64,000 nucleotides of DNA from Prochlorococcus sp. AG-363-P06. GTDB lineage: Bacteria; Cyanobacteriota; Cyanobacteriia; PCC-6307; Cyanobiaceae. Numbering within the stretch: the first letter of the stretch is position 1; every line of letters starts with the position of its first letter. A model generated the notes under the pieces. It was not told where the DNA came from and ran no database searches. It worked only from the letters and a program-made list of their open reading frames with translations. Location: contig QCGD01000003.1 of assembly GCA_003280025.1 (NCBI GenBank), forward strand, positions 62,001-126,000, written 5' to 3'. The position numbers and the translations under genes are program-made. This document shows, in pieces, positions 54,418 through 63,577 of this stretch.

Positions 54418-55587
54418 TTATTTTATATATTCTTTTAAAACTCCATTTCTGTTTGGATGTCTAAGTTTTCTAAGTGCTTTTGCTTCTATTTGTCTAATCC
54501 TTTCTCTTGTTACATCAAAAATTTGTCCAATTTCTTCAAGAGTTTTCATCCTTCCATCATCAATTCCATATCTCAATCTCAGAACATCTCTTTCTCTTGG
54601 ACTTAGAGTAGCTAAAACCCCTTCTAAATCTTCTCTTAATAAGGTTTTAGAAACATCTTGCTCCGGATTTTCTATATCAGCCTCTATAAAGTCTCCAAGT
54701 CTTGAGTCCTCTTCTTTCCCTATAGGGGTTTCTAAAGAAATGGGTAGCTGAGCACTTTTAGCTATAAATCTTAATTTTTCAATTGTCATTTCCATGCTCT
54801 CAGCTATTTCTTCTTCACTGGGTTTTCTTCCAAATTCTTGGCTAAGAACTTTTGTTGTTTTCTTAATACGAGAAATTGTTTCATACAAATGAACTGGGAG
54901 TCTAATAGTTCTACTTTGATCTGCTATAGCTCTTGTTATGGCTTGACGAATCCACCAAGTGGCATAAGTAGAAAACTTGTAACCTTTTTCATGATCAAAT
55001 TTCTCAGCTGCTCTTATTAGACCCAAGCTTCCCTCTTGTATTAAATCTTGGAAAGATAATCCTCTATTCATATATTTTTTAGCAATAGAAACTACTAATC
55101 TTAAATTCGATTGAACCATTTTTTCTTTAGCTCTTCTTCCTAGAAGAAGTCTTCTTCTAAATTTTGGAAGAGGCATATCTATCAATTCAGCCCATTCTCT
55201 AACAGACGGGAAATGCCCTTTTTCTGACTCATATTGAGTCGCCAACTCTTCGAGTTGGAGCAAATCAGCTATTTTTCTAGCAAGTTCAATCTCTTCATCG
55301 GGTCTTAATAGTCTAATCCTTCCGATCTCTTGAAGATAAACTCTTATTGAATCCTCTGTGTAAATACCTTTTGGTCCAATTTTTATATTGGCCAGCCCTT
55401 TATCTTCTTCCTCTGATGCACTAAATTCATTATTATTTATATTTATCTCGGAAGAATTTTGTATATTTGGTGACTTAATATTATTTTCTTCTGCAACAAC
55501 GTTATCTAAACTAGTATTAATTTTTTTGTTAATCTTTTTTTTAGAACTAGGCTTGGAATTCTTTGATTCGGCTGCTACTGGGGACAT
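54418..55587 (-). CDS. rpoD: principal RNA polymerase sigma factor (SigA/RpoD, group 1 type)
   Basis: Sigma-70 family factor that directs promoter recognition. After about 75 polar residues (a Lys/Asn-rich tail-like N-terminus) come region 1.2, [20 protein letters not shown] (about residues 78-97), region 2 with [20 protein letters not shown] and [17 protein letters not shown], region 3, and region 4.2 with [20 protein letters not shown]. Length 389 and the full region 2.4 suit the housekeeping factor, but a close group 2 paralogue cannot be ruled out from one copy. A good ribosome-binding site AAAGGAG precedes the ATG. Divergent from priA. Confidence 0.92.
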   Translation of the reverse strand: MSPVAAESKNSKPSSKKKINKKINTSLDNVVAEENNIKSPNIQNSSEININNNEFSASEEEDKGLANIKIGPKGIYTEDSIRVYLQEIGRIRLLRPDEEIELARKIADLLQLEELATQYESEKGHFPSVREWAELIDMPLPKFRRRLLLGRRAKEKMVQSNLRLVVSIAKKYMNRGLSFQDLIQEGSLGLIRAAEKFDHEKGYKFSTYATWWIRQAITRAIADQSRTIRLPVHLYETISRIKKTTKVLSQEFGRKPSEEEIAESMEMTIEKLRFIAKSAQLPISLETPIGKEEDSRLGDFIEADIENPEQDVSKTLLREDLEGVLATLSPRERDVLRLRYGIDDGRMKTLEEIGQIFDVTRERIRQIEAKALRKLRHPNRNGVLKEYIK

Positions 55588-55912
55588 AATAGACTCCTTT
55601 CTACGATGAATTTAACTAGATAAAATTTTAATTAAGGCTAATTTGTACATTTAGTAGTAAATTATGCCTTTGTCCTTAAAAGAACTTATACAAAAAAATG
55701 TGTATGAATAAAGTTTTTTTTAAATTGTTGAAAAATTTAAATAGTGCTATAGATTACCTAAAGTAAAAAGTCTTGGGATTTCTCAGACAGGCAGATCAAT
55801 TTTTGAATTTTCACTCAATGATCAAGCTTCGTGTCTCCCTTTAGATCAGATTACTTACAATGTCCAAAAACACTGTGTGGAATGTTCAACAATCCAATAT
55901 TAAGAAAAAGTT
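55588..55912. other. divergent rpoD/priA intergenic region with probable long priA leader
   Basis: A 325-bp gap. The rpoD side has its Shine-Dalgarno at 55594-55600. On the + strand, a good promoter at 55725-55753 predicts a transcript start near 55760, leaving a leader of about 150 nt before priA. No further gene of convincing composition is visible. The leader has no clear terminator, so a separate small RNA is possible but not demonstrable. Confidence 0.55.
55725..55753 (+). promoter_or_regulatory. candidate extended -10 promoter upstream of priA
   Basis: TTGTTG (55725-55730), a 17-bp spacer, and TATAGA (55748-55753) preceded by TG one base upstream, an extended -10. Predicted start near 55760, about 150 bp before the priA TTG. 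Confidence 0.45.
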
Positions 55913-58189
55913 TTGAAGCAGGCAAGTAATCAGTTATCAAATATTTCTGTAAAATTAGAGGTACTACTTGATCTAGGTAGTTATAGTAATAGTTTTTCCT
56001 ATATTGATTTAAATAATCTAGGTGTAGAAGTAGGAGATATTGTCGCTGTTAGACTGAAAGGGAGATTGTTGAATGGGTTGGTAATTGCCCAAAATACGTA
56101 TTCAAAGATAAATAAAAGTCAAAATGAGCTTACTAAAGTTGAGAATTTAAAATATTTACCTGTTGAGAGTATTGTGCAAAAAAAGATAATTCAAGACTGG
56201 TGGCGAGATTGGTTAGAGTCTTTAGCTTTGTTTTATCAAGTAAGTAATTTGAAAATGTTTAAAACAGCATTTCCACCTGGTTGGATTGGTAAACATAAAA
56301 AAATATCTCAAGGGTTAAAAACTCAAATATGGATTGAAATTCATAGAGATTTAGATTTTCGTAAAGATGATTTTACTAATAGAGAATTTTCATTAATAAA
56401 TTTTTTGCGGGATAAAGGCAATTGGCAAAGTCAATTAATAAGGTCTGGGTTTAATTTCACTCTGATTAATTCGATGGTGAGTAAAAATTTCTTAATTAAA
56501 ACTAAAAGAAAAAAAATAATCAATACCAAATTAAATTCTTTTAAAAATGATCTGAATGAAATAAAAAAACCAGAGCTTACAAACGAACAAAAAAGGGCAT
56601 ATCAAGAAATGCAAGGAATGCAACCAGGAGATGTCTTATTACTTTGGGGTGAAACAGGTTCTGGTAAAACAGAAGTTTATATGAGAATTGCAGAAGATCA
56701 ATTATTAAACAAAAAGAGCTGTTTAATACTTGCACCAGAAATTGGTTTAATTCCGCAACTTATTGATAGATTTAGTCGGAGATTTAAAAATCTTGTTTAT
56801 GAATATCATAGTAATTGTTCTTCTAGGCACAGAACTTTGCTCTGGAAGATGATTCTTGATGAGAATGAACCTATCATAGTAATTGGAACAAGGTCTGCAA
56901 TATTCCTTCCCATTAAAAATTTAGGCTTAATAATAATAGATGAAGAACATGATGTTTCATATAAACAAGATAGTCCTATGCCATGTTATGACGCACGAGA
57001 TGTCGCTATTCAAAGAGTAAAAAGGAATCCCACAAAGTTAATATTTGGAAGCGCCACTCCATCAATGTCTACTTGGAAAAAGAGTGTTTTTGAAAAGGAC
57101 TTAAAAATGGTAAGAATGACTAAAAGAATATCAAGTACTCCTGTACCAGAAATAAAAATTGTTGATATGCGTGATGAATTTAATAAAGGCAATACGAAAA
57201 TTTTTTGTACTGAATTATTAGATTTAATTTCTCAACTGCGATTAAAGAAGGAACAGGCAATCATCTTGATACCTAGAAGAGGTCACAGTGGTTTTCTAAG
57301 TTGTAGAAATTGCGGGTTTATAATTAATTGTCCTAATTGTGATATCCCTTTATCTGTTCATATGGGTTCACAAGGAAGACAATGGCTTAGTTGTCATTGG
57401 TGTGATCATAAATCAAAGCTGATTAATAATTGCCCAGATTGTGACTCAAATGCTTTTAAGCCTTTTGGGATAGGTACGCAAAGAGTTATAGAGTTTTTAA
57501 ATGGAGAGTTTCCTCACTTGAGAGTACTTCGTTTTGATAGGGATACGACTTCGGGCAAAGATGGTCATAGAAATATTCTTTCAATGTTCTCTCAAGGTGA
57601 TGCAGATATTCTCGTTGGGACTCAAATGTTGGCAAAAGGTATTGATATACCGAATGTTACTCTTTCAGTAGTTATTGCAGCTGATGGCTTACTTCATCGT
57701 CCAGATATTTCCGCAGAAGAGAAATCATTACAATTGTTTTTACAATTAGCTGGTAGAGCTGGTAGAGCTCAAAAGTCAGGAAAGGTTATTTTTCAAACCT
57801 ATAAACCAAGTCATCCTGTAATTTCATATCTTAAAAATAGAAATTATGAGAGATTCCTAATTGAAAGTTCTAAATTAAGAAAAGCTTCAGATTTATTCCC
57901 ATTTTGTAAAGTTTGTCTTTTAAAGTTGTCTGGTGAAGATTATGCATTAACAGAGTCTACTGCAACTAAATTAGCGTCTTACCTGCTGAGTTTTTGTAAA
58001 GAAAAGGATTGGAAGGTTATTGGCCCAGCTCCAAGTTTAATTGCTAAAATTGGAAAAAAATTTAGGTGGCAAATATTAATACATGGCCCTGAAGATTCTA
58101 AGCTCCCTTTCCCAGAAAGATCTCTTTTGTGGAAATTAATTCCCAGAAACGTATTTTTATTAATTGATGTTAATCCAGTAGAGTTATAA
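55913..58189 (+). CDS. priA: primosomal replication protein N' (PriA helicase)
   Basis: 3'-5' helicase that restarts stalled replication forks. Walker A is WGETGSGKTEVYMRI near residue 245; Walker B is DEEHDVSYKQD near 345. The zinc-binding insert carries CRNCGFIINCPNCDIPL and CHWCDHKSKLINNCPDCDS (eight cysteines). The C-terminal helicase lobe has VGTQMLAKGIDIPNVTLSVV and QLAGRAGRA. Length 758 is normal. The start is TTG at 55913; an in-frame stop lies four codons upstream, so no longer N-terminus is possible. Confidence 0.95.
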   Translation: MKQASNQLSNISVKLEVLLDLGSYSNSFSYIDLNNLGVEVGDIVAVRLKGRLLNGLVIAQNTYSKINKSQNELTKVENLKYLPVESIVQKKIIQDWWRDWLESLALFYQVSNLKMFKTAFPPGWIGKHKKISQGLKTQIWIEIHRDLDFRKDDFTNREFSLINFLRDKGNWQSQLIRSGFNFTLINSMVSKNFLIKTKRKKIINTKLNSFKNDLNEIKKPELTNEQKRAYQEMQGMQPGDVLLLWGETGSGKTEVYMRIAEDQLLNKKSCLILAPEIGLIPQLIDRFSRRFKNLVYEYHSNCSSRHRTLLWKMILDENEPIIVIGTRSAIFLPIKNLGLIIIDEEHDVSYKQDSPMPCYDARDVAIQRVKRNPTKLIFGSATPSMSTWKKSVFEKDLKMVRMTKRISSTPVPEIKIVDMRDEFNKGNTKIFCTELLDLISQLRLKKEQAIILIPRRGHSGFLSCRNCGFIINCPNCDIPLSVHMGSQGRQWLSCHWCDHKSKLINNCPDCDSNAFKPFGIGTQRVIEFLNGEFPHLRVLRFDRDTTSGKDGHRNILSMFSQGDADILVGTQMLAKGIDIPNVTLSVVIAADGLLHRPDISAEEKSLQLFLQLAGRAGRAQKSGKVIFQTYKPSHPVISYLKNRNYERFLIESSKLRKASDLFPFCKVCLLKLSGEDYALTESTATKLASYLLSFCKEKDWKVIGPAPSLIAKIGKKFRWQILIHGPEDSKLPFPERSLLWKLIPRNVFLLIDVNPVEL

Positions 58190-59296
58190 TTAATCAGAGG
58201 GTAGTTGAGGTAGATCTGTACCTATCTTAAATCTATAAAATCTCAATCCATAAGCCATAATTATTAGTAATGAAATAATTGTTATTCCAATTAATAATTT
58301 ATTCCAGGTCCAGAAAGAGAACTCTATGCTATTTAGTTGCCCAGGAATTAAATTCCAAATTATAATATTCTTTGAAATTTCTTCTTGAGAATTCTTTACG
58401 CTAATTAGATTAGCTTTATTTGGGTTAATAATTTTAAAATTAATTTCTAAATCCTCTATATTTGATAGAGTTCCTAGATTTATATCTATCTTGTAGGAGT
58501 GTTTTTTAAAAAAAATAAAATTTTTTTCAGTAGTATTAAATTCTAGATTTGTAGATCCTCCTGCTAAGTCTCCGGCGGTTTGTTGGATTTTTTTGAGAAT
58601 TTCTTTAGTATTTTCTATATTAAGACTTTTATTATATAGAGAAAAATTATATTCTTCTTTTGAAAAATCTGCATTAGGAAAAAAATCCTTTATTTTATTT
58701 TCAAAATTCATTTGCCAAGGGAATTTATTAATGTATTTACTTTCAACTTTGAGATAATTATTTATTGAGTCAAGTTCACGAAGATCAAGAGTATTTTCGA
58801 TTTTTACACAACCACTTAAAAGTGGTATTAATAAACATAATATAAAAAAAATTATAAATGTAAATTCTTTTTTGAATGGTTTTGTTTCACCTGTAGGTTT
58901 ATCAGATATATTGATATATTTTTTCTTTTCTTTATGATTTTTTGGCTTTAGCGAATTAAGAGATTTATTGTTTAGCGAAGGATTGCTTTCAAACTTTATA
59001 TTCCAATTATCAGGTTTTTTAATTTCAGGAGAGTCTATAATTTCCATCAAATATTTTGCATTCTCTCTTGTTTTATAATCATAGGATTTTAAAAGTTCAT
59101 TGCAAAATTTTTTTGCCTCTTCTTTTTTATTGATGCCGCAAAGTGCAGTAATTAAAATTGTTCTTAAATTAACTCCCTCTTTAGTTGATAAAGGATATGA
59201 ATCTATTATTTGGGATATGAATTTAATACAGAAATGATATTCACCTTTTGTAAGAGCACTCTCTACTGCTTCTAAGACTTGCTCATAAGTTTGCAT
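58190..59296 (-). CDS. TPR-like plus DUF3153-type membrane protein
   Basis: A 368-residue protein in two parts. Residues 1-90 are helical and TPR-like (LEAVESALTKGEYHFCIKFI, then ILITALCGINKKEEAKKFC). After a Lys/Asn-rich linker comes a hydrophobic segment (about 145-160) ending in LLSGC at Cys163, a lipobox-like motif placed in mid-protein. The rest resembles DUF3153, an exported domain of unknown function, ending with a second membrane span near 333-352. The internal lipobox could be chance, or the N-terminal part could be a fused cytoplasmic domain. It is 3 bp after argB on the same strand and convergent with priA with no gap. Confidence 0.7.
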   Translation of the reverse strand: MQTYEQVLEAVESALTKGEYHFCIKFISQIIDSYPLSTKEGVNLRTILITALCGINKKEEAKKFCNELLKSYDYKTRENAKYLMEIIDSPEIKKPDNWNIKFESNPSLNNKSLNSLKPKNHKEKKKYINISDKPTGETKPFKKEFTFIIFFILCLLIPLLSGCVKIENTLDLRELDSINNYLKVESKYINKFPWQMNFENKIKDFFPNADFSKEEYNFSLYNKSLNIENTKEILKKIQQTAGDLAGGSTNLEFNTTEKNFIFFKKHSYKIDINLGTLSNIEDLEINFKIINPNKANLISVKNSQEEISKNIIIWNLIPGQLNSIEFSFWTWNKLLIGITIISLLIIMAYGLRFYRFKIGTDLPQLPSD

Positions 59297-59299
59297 AAT

Positions 59300-60151
59300 T
59301 TAGGCAATAATCATTGTTCCAATTCCTGAATTTGTAAAAACCTCAAGAAGTAATGAATGTTCTATTCTCCCATCGATTATGTGAGCAGCTTTTACTCCTT
59401 GGGCTAATGCTCTAATACAACATTTAGTCTTTGGTAGCATCCCCTCAGTAACAATTTCTTTTTGAATCAATTCTCTTGCCTCTTTAAGGTTAATTTGTTT
59501 TACAAGAGAGTTTTGATTATCTCTTTTTTTTAATATACCTGGAGTATCAGTAAGCAGAATGAGCTTTTCTGCATTTATTGACGCAGCTATTTCTCCGGCT
59601 ACAAAGTCAGCATTTATATTATGAGAAATACCCTTTACCGTTGAACCAATACTAGAAATAACAGGAATATACCCCTTTGAAATAAGAGGATCTAATAATT
59701 CAGGATTAATTTTACTAACCTCTCCAACTAATCCATGACTACCATCTCCTAACTCTCTTGACTCTATTAAGTTGCCATCAAGACCAGATATTCCTACTGC
59801 TAACGATCCTGTATAGTTAATCCCTCTTACAATTTGTTTATTTACTCTTCCCATTAGAACCATTTCAACAATATCCATTGTTTTATGATCAGTAACTCTT
59901 AATCCATTTTCAAATTTCGGAGATATTTCTAATTTATTTAGCCAACTATTAATTTCAGGTCCTCCACCATGAATTACTACTGGGCATACCCCTACACTTG
60001 ATAAAAGAGCAATGTCTCTGAAAAAGGCTTTCTTTAACTTCTCATCTTCCATTATAGAACCTCCAAATTTTATAACTATTTTTCTTCCTTTGAAACTTTG
60101 TATATATGGCAGTGCTTCACTTAATATTGATACTCTTTGAGAATCATCCAT
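59300..60151 (-). CDS. argB: acetylglutamate kinase
   Basis: Phosphorylates N-acetylglutamate, the controlled step of arginine synthesis; in cyanobacteria it is the target of PII protein. [19 protein letters not shown] near residue 26, [13 protein letters not shown] near 60 and [18 protein letters not shown] near 190 are family motifs. Length 283 is normal for the arginine-sensitive hexameric type with an N-terminal helix ([17 protein letters not shown]). It lies 70 bp after the DUF2854 gene and 3 bp before the TPR/DUF3153 gene. Confidence 0.95.
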   Translation of the reverse strand: MDDSQRVSILSEALPYIQSFKGRKIVIKFGGSIMEDEKLKKAFFRDIALLSSVGVCPVVIHGGGPEINSWLNKLEISPKFENGLRVTDHKTMDIVEMVLMGRVNKQIVRGINYTGSLAVGISGLDGNLIESRELGDGSHGLVGEVSKINPELLDPLISKGYIPVISSIGSTVKGISHNINADFVAGEIAASINAEKLILLTDTPGILKKRDNQNSLVKQINLKEARELIQKEIVTEGMLPKTKCCIRALAQGVKAAHIIDGRIEHSLLLEVFTNSGIGTMIIA

Positions 60152-60221
60152 TATGAAAAAAAAAAATTATTAAAAAATGATTGAATTAAGAAATTGAATT
60201 TTTACAAATATATTTGAATAT

Positions 60222-60752
60222 TTAATAAAAGAGAATCAAATCAAATTCTTTTTTATTATCGTCGATAATAAATTCGGATTCAAGACCTTTTACGAAAAAC
60301 CTATTTAATCTTTCTTGTTTTTCTAGCCATTTTTCTACAGGTACAGCATTTATTTCAAAATTCATCCTTAGACCATTTTTATCTTCTTTTGTTATTTCTT
60401 CTATTTCTTTGAGTTGAGGAGGATTATCTTCGTCCCATAAATTTAGAGCCTCTAGTGAAGATTCAAGATGGGCTTTTATTCCATATCTCCACCTAGTTAC
60501 ATCATTAACTAGTGCAGTTAATTCTTTTGGCCTATTAAATCTGTCGTTTTTAAAATTTGTTATATCAAATAACTCAACAGGAGGGATTTCAGAAGTCTTC
60601 AACCCCAATCCAATGAGTAAAATAGGTACCCCATAAAAGAAAGTAGGAACACTTAGGTTTACAGAATCCGTAAAATAAGCGGTCATTCCAACAAAAGCCA
60701 ATATACCTCCTGTTGCTACTATTAAGTTTGCAGGCGAGAAGTATTTGTTCAT
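60222..60752 (-). CDS. DUF2854 family membrane protein
   Basis: A 176-residue protein with two N-terminal membrane segments (about residues 8-27 and 34-50, FFYGVPILLIGLGLKTSEIPP) and a polar C-terminal domain with RFNRPKELTALVNDVTRWRYG. This matches DUF2854, conserved in cyanobacteria and plastids and of unknown function. ATG at 60752. It is divergent from the small gene at 60786 (33 bp) and upstream of argB on the same strand. Confidence 0.82.
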   Translation of the reverse strand: MNKYFSPANLIVATGGILAFVGMTAYFTDSVNLSVPTFFYGVPILLIGLGLKTSEIPPVELFDITNFKNDRFNRPKELTALVNDVTRWRYGIKAHLESSLEALNLWDEDNPPQLKEIEEITKEDKNGLRMNFEINAVPVEKWLEKQERLNRFFVKGLESEFIIDDNKKEFDLILFY

Positions 60753-60785
60753 TTTGTTTTAGTAGAATAGTTAATCAATAGGTTA

Positions 60786-60977
60786 ATGAATATTATGCAA
60801 GATCCTAATACTTCCAATCAAGACGATTTAATTTTTAAACTTGATAAAGATAGATCATGGCTGTTGGAAAATCTTGATAAAGGGAAATGGCCTGAACTTA
60901 GGAGGGAACTTGCTGAGCTTGAAAGGAAAATAAGCAAATTAATTATAAGTGTTCAAGAAAATAATGTTGATTCTTGA
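60786..60977 (+). CDS. small acidic/helical protein, unknown function
   Basis: A 63-residue protein, mostly one predicted helix: LDKDRSWLLENLDKGKWPEL (residues 20-39), then RRELAELERKISKLI. The pattern WPELRRELAELE looks like a conserved small cyanobacterial protein, but I cannot name it. An ATG three codons later (60795) is an alternative start. It is divergent from DUF2854 and ends 1 bp before the ssb stop codon on the other strand. Confidence 0.68.
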   Translation: MNIMQDPNTSNQDDLIFKLDKDRSWLLENLDKGKWPELRRELAELERKISKLIISVQENNVDS

Positions 60978-60978
60978 A

Positions 60979-61404
60979 TTAAAAAGGAATTTCGTCAACC
61001 TCTGGTACTAAAGGGGAGCTATCCCAACTGGAATTGTTGGGAGTTTCTTTTTTGTCTAAAGAAGGATTAGTTTCTTTTTTATTAGCTTCTATTTGTTCAG
61101 CCGGAGTTATATGATGAATTCTTGATGCAGTTAATTCAGGCTGCTTTTCTTTAGTTCCATCTTTTCTGGTTACTGTATTCATTCTGAGACGTCCCTCAAG
61201 AACAATGTTTTGGCCTTCATTTAGCTCCTCAATCATTTCTTGGGCAATTGACCCCCATCCTAAAACCTTAAGTTCTCTAATTGGATCTTCACTTCGTAAC
61301 CCTTTAAAATTTACAGTCATTTCAGCAATGGGAGTTTGATTCTCTTTTGTATATCTCATTTGAGGTGCGCTATTAACTAACGCCTGAATTAAACAATGAT
61401 TCAT
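60979..61404 (-). CDS. ssb: single-stranded DNA-binding protein
   Basis: OB-fold protein that coats single-stranded DNA in replication and repair. The N-terminal OB domain shows CLIQALVNSAPQMRYTKENQ (residues 4-23), LKVLGWGSIAQEMIEELNEG near 44 and IVLEGRLRMNTVTRKDG near 66. The C-terminal tail is flexible and ends VDEIPF, the SSB tip that recruits partner proteins. At 141 residues it is shorter than E. coli SSB. It differs from classical SSB in the first strand; a PriB-like cyanobacterial variant is possible. Divergent from cobK. Confidence 0.88.
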   Translation of the reverse strand: MNHCLIQALVNSAPQMRYTKENQTPIAEMTVNFKGLRSEDPIRELKVLGWGSIAQEMIEELNEGQNIVLEGRLRMNTVTRKDGTKEKQPELTASRIHHITPAEQIEANKKETNPSLDKKETPNNSSWDSSPLVPEVDEIPF

Positions 61405-61432
61405 TATTTTCTTATTAATTAAAGATATACTG

Positions 61433-62230
61433 ATGCAGAATCATAAAAATTGCTACGAAAATGTTTGGATCCTATCGGGAACTTCAGATGGCCCTGCCTT
61501 GGCAAATAAGTTTCTAGAACTTAACTATATAGTATTTGCAAGTGTTGTAACGCATAGAGCTGGTGATTCTTATGTAAAGAACCCAAAGTTACATATCATT
61601 ACAGGGAAATTAAGTGATAAGGAAGCAATAATTGATTTTATTACAAAAAATAAGATTCAATTTGTTATCGATGCTACTCATCCATTTGCTCAAATTATTT
61701 CTCAAAATCTTCATAAAGCTTGCAAATTAATTAATAAACCTCTGCTAGTTTTTGTAAGAAAACCTTCAATTAGAAAAAATAATAATTTAAATTATATTTC
61801 TAGTCTGAAAGGTATAAAAAATGTCGATTTAGAAAATAAGAATATTCTTTTAGCAATAGGATCTAGATTCCTTCATGAAACTGCAAGCTACTATACAAGT
61901 TGTGGTGCCAATTTATTCACAAGGGTTCTTCCAACTCATGAAAGCATATCTATGGCTTTTGGATCATGTATAAAGAATTCAAATATAGCGATACTTGAAC
62001 CAAGTAAAACAAAGGAAAGTCTTTTGGAAAAGACACTTTGTGATTTTTGGAGGATAGATTATGTACTTTGTAGAGAATCAGGAAGTTATTCACAGAAAAA
62101 TTGGGAGAGGATTATTGTTGGAAGCAATATGAAATTATTTTTAGTTAAAAGGCCAGAATTAAAATATAATAACTCTTCTGTTTTCTATCAGTATGATACT
62201 TTGGTAGATCATATAACTAGAAAATATTAA
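61433..62230 (+). CDS. cobK: precorrin-6A reductase
   Basis: NADPH-dependent reduction of precorrin-6A in corrin synthesis. The N-terminus WILSGTSDGPALANKF (about residues 12-27) is the family's nucleotide-binding motif; VIDATHPFAQIISQNL near 76 and DYVLCRESGSYSQKNW near 205 fit. Length 265 is normal. It joins cobM and the cobT-like gene as the corrin genes of the window, scattered rather than clustered. The cutA gene follows 10 bp later. Confidence 0.88.
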   Translation: MQNHKNCYENVWILSGTSDGPALANKFLELNYIVFASVVTHRAGDSYVKNPKLHIITGKLSDKEAIIDFITKNKIQFVIDATHPFAQIISQNLHKACKLINKPLLVFVRKPSIRKNNNLNYISSLKGIKNVDLENKNILLAIGSRFLHETASYYTSCGANLFTRVLPTHESISMAFGSCIKNSNIAILEPSKTKESLLEKTLCDFWRIDYVLCRESGSYSQKNWERIIVGSNMKLFLVKRPELKYNNSSVFYQYDTLVDHITRKY

Positions 62231-62240
62231 TATTTGATTT

Positions 62241-62549
62241 ATGAGAGAAGTGCTAATTCTGAAAACAACAGAATCGAATGAAAAAAATGCCAAAAATATT
62301 GCTAAGTTGCTAATAGAAAATAAACTTGCTGCTTGTGTTTCATTAAAATATATTGATTCAATTTATAAATGGGAAGATGATATTGAAGAAACTAAAGAGA
62401 TTGAAATAACAATCAAAAGTAAACCTGAATTAAAGGATGATTTAATTTCTTTCTTACAAAAAATGATATCTTATGATGTTCCACAAATTCTTTATAAAAA
62501 ATTTGAAGCTGATGCAAAATATTTTGATTGGTTAAATAAAATTATTTAA
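62241..62549 (+). CDS. cutA: CutA divalent-cation tolerance protein
   Basis: A 102-residue trimeric protein of the CutA1 family. NAKNIAKLLIENKLAACVSL (residues 17-36) with the conserved cysteine, SIYKWEDDIEETKEIEITIK near 41 and the C-terminal YFDWLN are hallmarks. The role in copper tolerance is debated in many bacteria. It follows cobK by 10 bp and overlaps the convergent PfkB gene by 4 bp. Confidence 0.94.
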   Translation: MREVLILKTTESNEKNAKNIAKLLIENKLAACVSLKYIDSIYKWEDDIEETKEIEITIKSKPELKDDLISFLQKMISYDVPQILYKKFEADAKYFDWLNKII

Positions 62550-63562
62550 TCAAAGTTATTTCTTATTAAGTCCTGAAGATCAATATTAGATCTAGAACCT
62601 AGTTGGGTAATGATTTGTCCTGCACATATTGAAGCGATTTGCCCGCATTGTTTTAGAGAATAATCATTAATTAACCCATGAATAAATCCGCCAGCATAAA
62701 TATCTCCTGCTCCTGTAGTATCTATAATTTCCCCTTTTAGAATTGGATCGATTACTGTGGTTTCGCTTTTTTCAAATATCAAAGAACCTTCACTCCCCAA
62801 AGTAACTACAACTAATTCACACAAGGAGGAGAGGTTTTCTGGGCAGCTTTCTAAATTGTCTATTTTAAAAAGGCTTAATAACTCAGATTCATTGCAAAAA
62901 ACTATATCGACATAATTATCAATTAATTCCAGAAAACTTTCTCTATGCCTTTCTACACAAAAAGAATCAGATAATGAAAGTATTATTTTTGTATTCGATA
63001 CTTTTGCAATTTTGGCTGCTTCAAGAAAGGCATTCTTTGCTAACTCACTGTCCCATAAATATCCCTCTAAATATAGGTATTTACTATGTTTAATTATGTT
63101 AAAGTCAATGTCTTTAGGTTCAAATTCGATGGAAGCCCCTAAGTAGGTGCACATGGTTCTTTGGGCATCCGGTGTAATTAAAATAATGGAATTAGCTGTA
63201 GATGGACCTTCATTGGTAGGAGGGGTATTGAAAATAGTTTTACTTTTTTTTATGTCAGAAGAAAAGAAGTTTCCAAATTGATCATTTTTTACTCTTCCAA
63301 TAAACTGCACCTCATTACCTAATTGAGCTAAAGATACAACAGTGTTAGCTGAGGACCCCCCTGATACTTGTTTAATCACTTTGCAAGTTTCTAACAATAA
63401 TTTAGATTTTTCTGAACTTATAAGATTCATAGATCCTTTCTTGAGGTTATTTCTCTCTAGAAACTGATCTTCAATATTTACGATAATATCAACTATTGCG
63501 TTGCCTATGCCAATGAGGTCGATATTTTTATTTTTATCAAAATGTCTAAAGGATTCTCTCAT
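62546..63562 (-). CDS. PfkB family carbohydrate/adenosine kinase
   Basis: Ribokinase-type kinase. GIGNAIVDIIVNIEDQFLER near residue 17, the QVSGGSSANTVVSLAQLG nucleotide loop near 66 and the catalytic DTTGAGDIYAGGFIHG near 280 (with the aspartate base) are diagnostic. Length 338 suits the adenosine kinase subgroup, which in cyanobacteria is the usual annotation; the sugar acceptor cannot be read. It lies 15 bp after purA on the same strand, consistent with a purine role. Confidence 0.88.
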   Translation of the reverse strand: MRESFRHFDKNKNIDLIGIGNAIVDIIVNIEDQFLERNNLKKGSMNLISSEKSKLLLETCKVIKQVSGGSSANTVVSLAQLGNEVQFIGRVKNDQFGNFFSSDIKKSKTIFNTPPTNEGPSTANSIILITPDAQRTMCTYLGASIEFEPKDIDFNIIKHSKYLYLEGYLWDSELAKNAFLEAAKIAKVSNTKIILSLSDSFCVERHRESFLELIDNYVDIVFCNESELLSLFKIDNLESCPENLSSLCELVVVTLGSEGSLIFEKSETTVIDPILKGEIIDTTGAGDIYAGGFIHGLINDYSLKQCGQIASICAGQIITQLGSRSNIDLQDLIRNNFD

Positions 63563-63577
63563 TAATTAGTTAATTAA

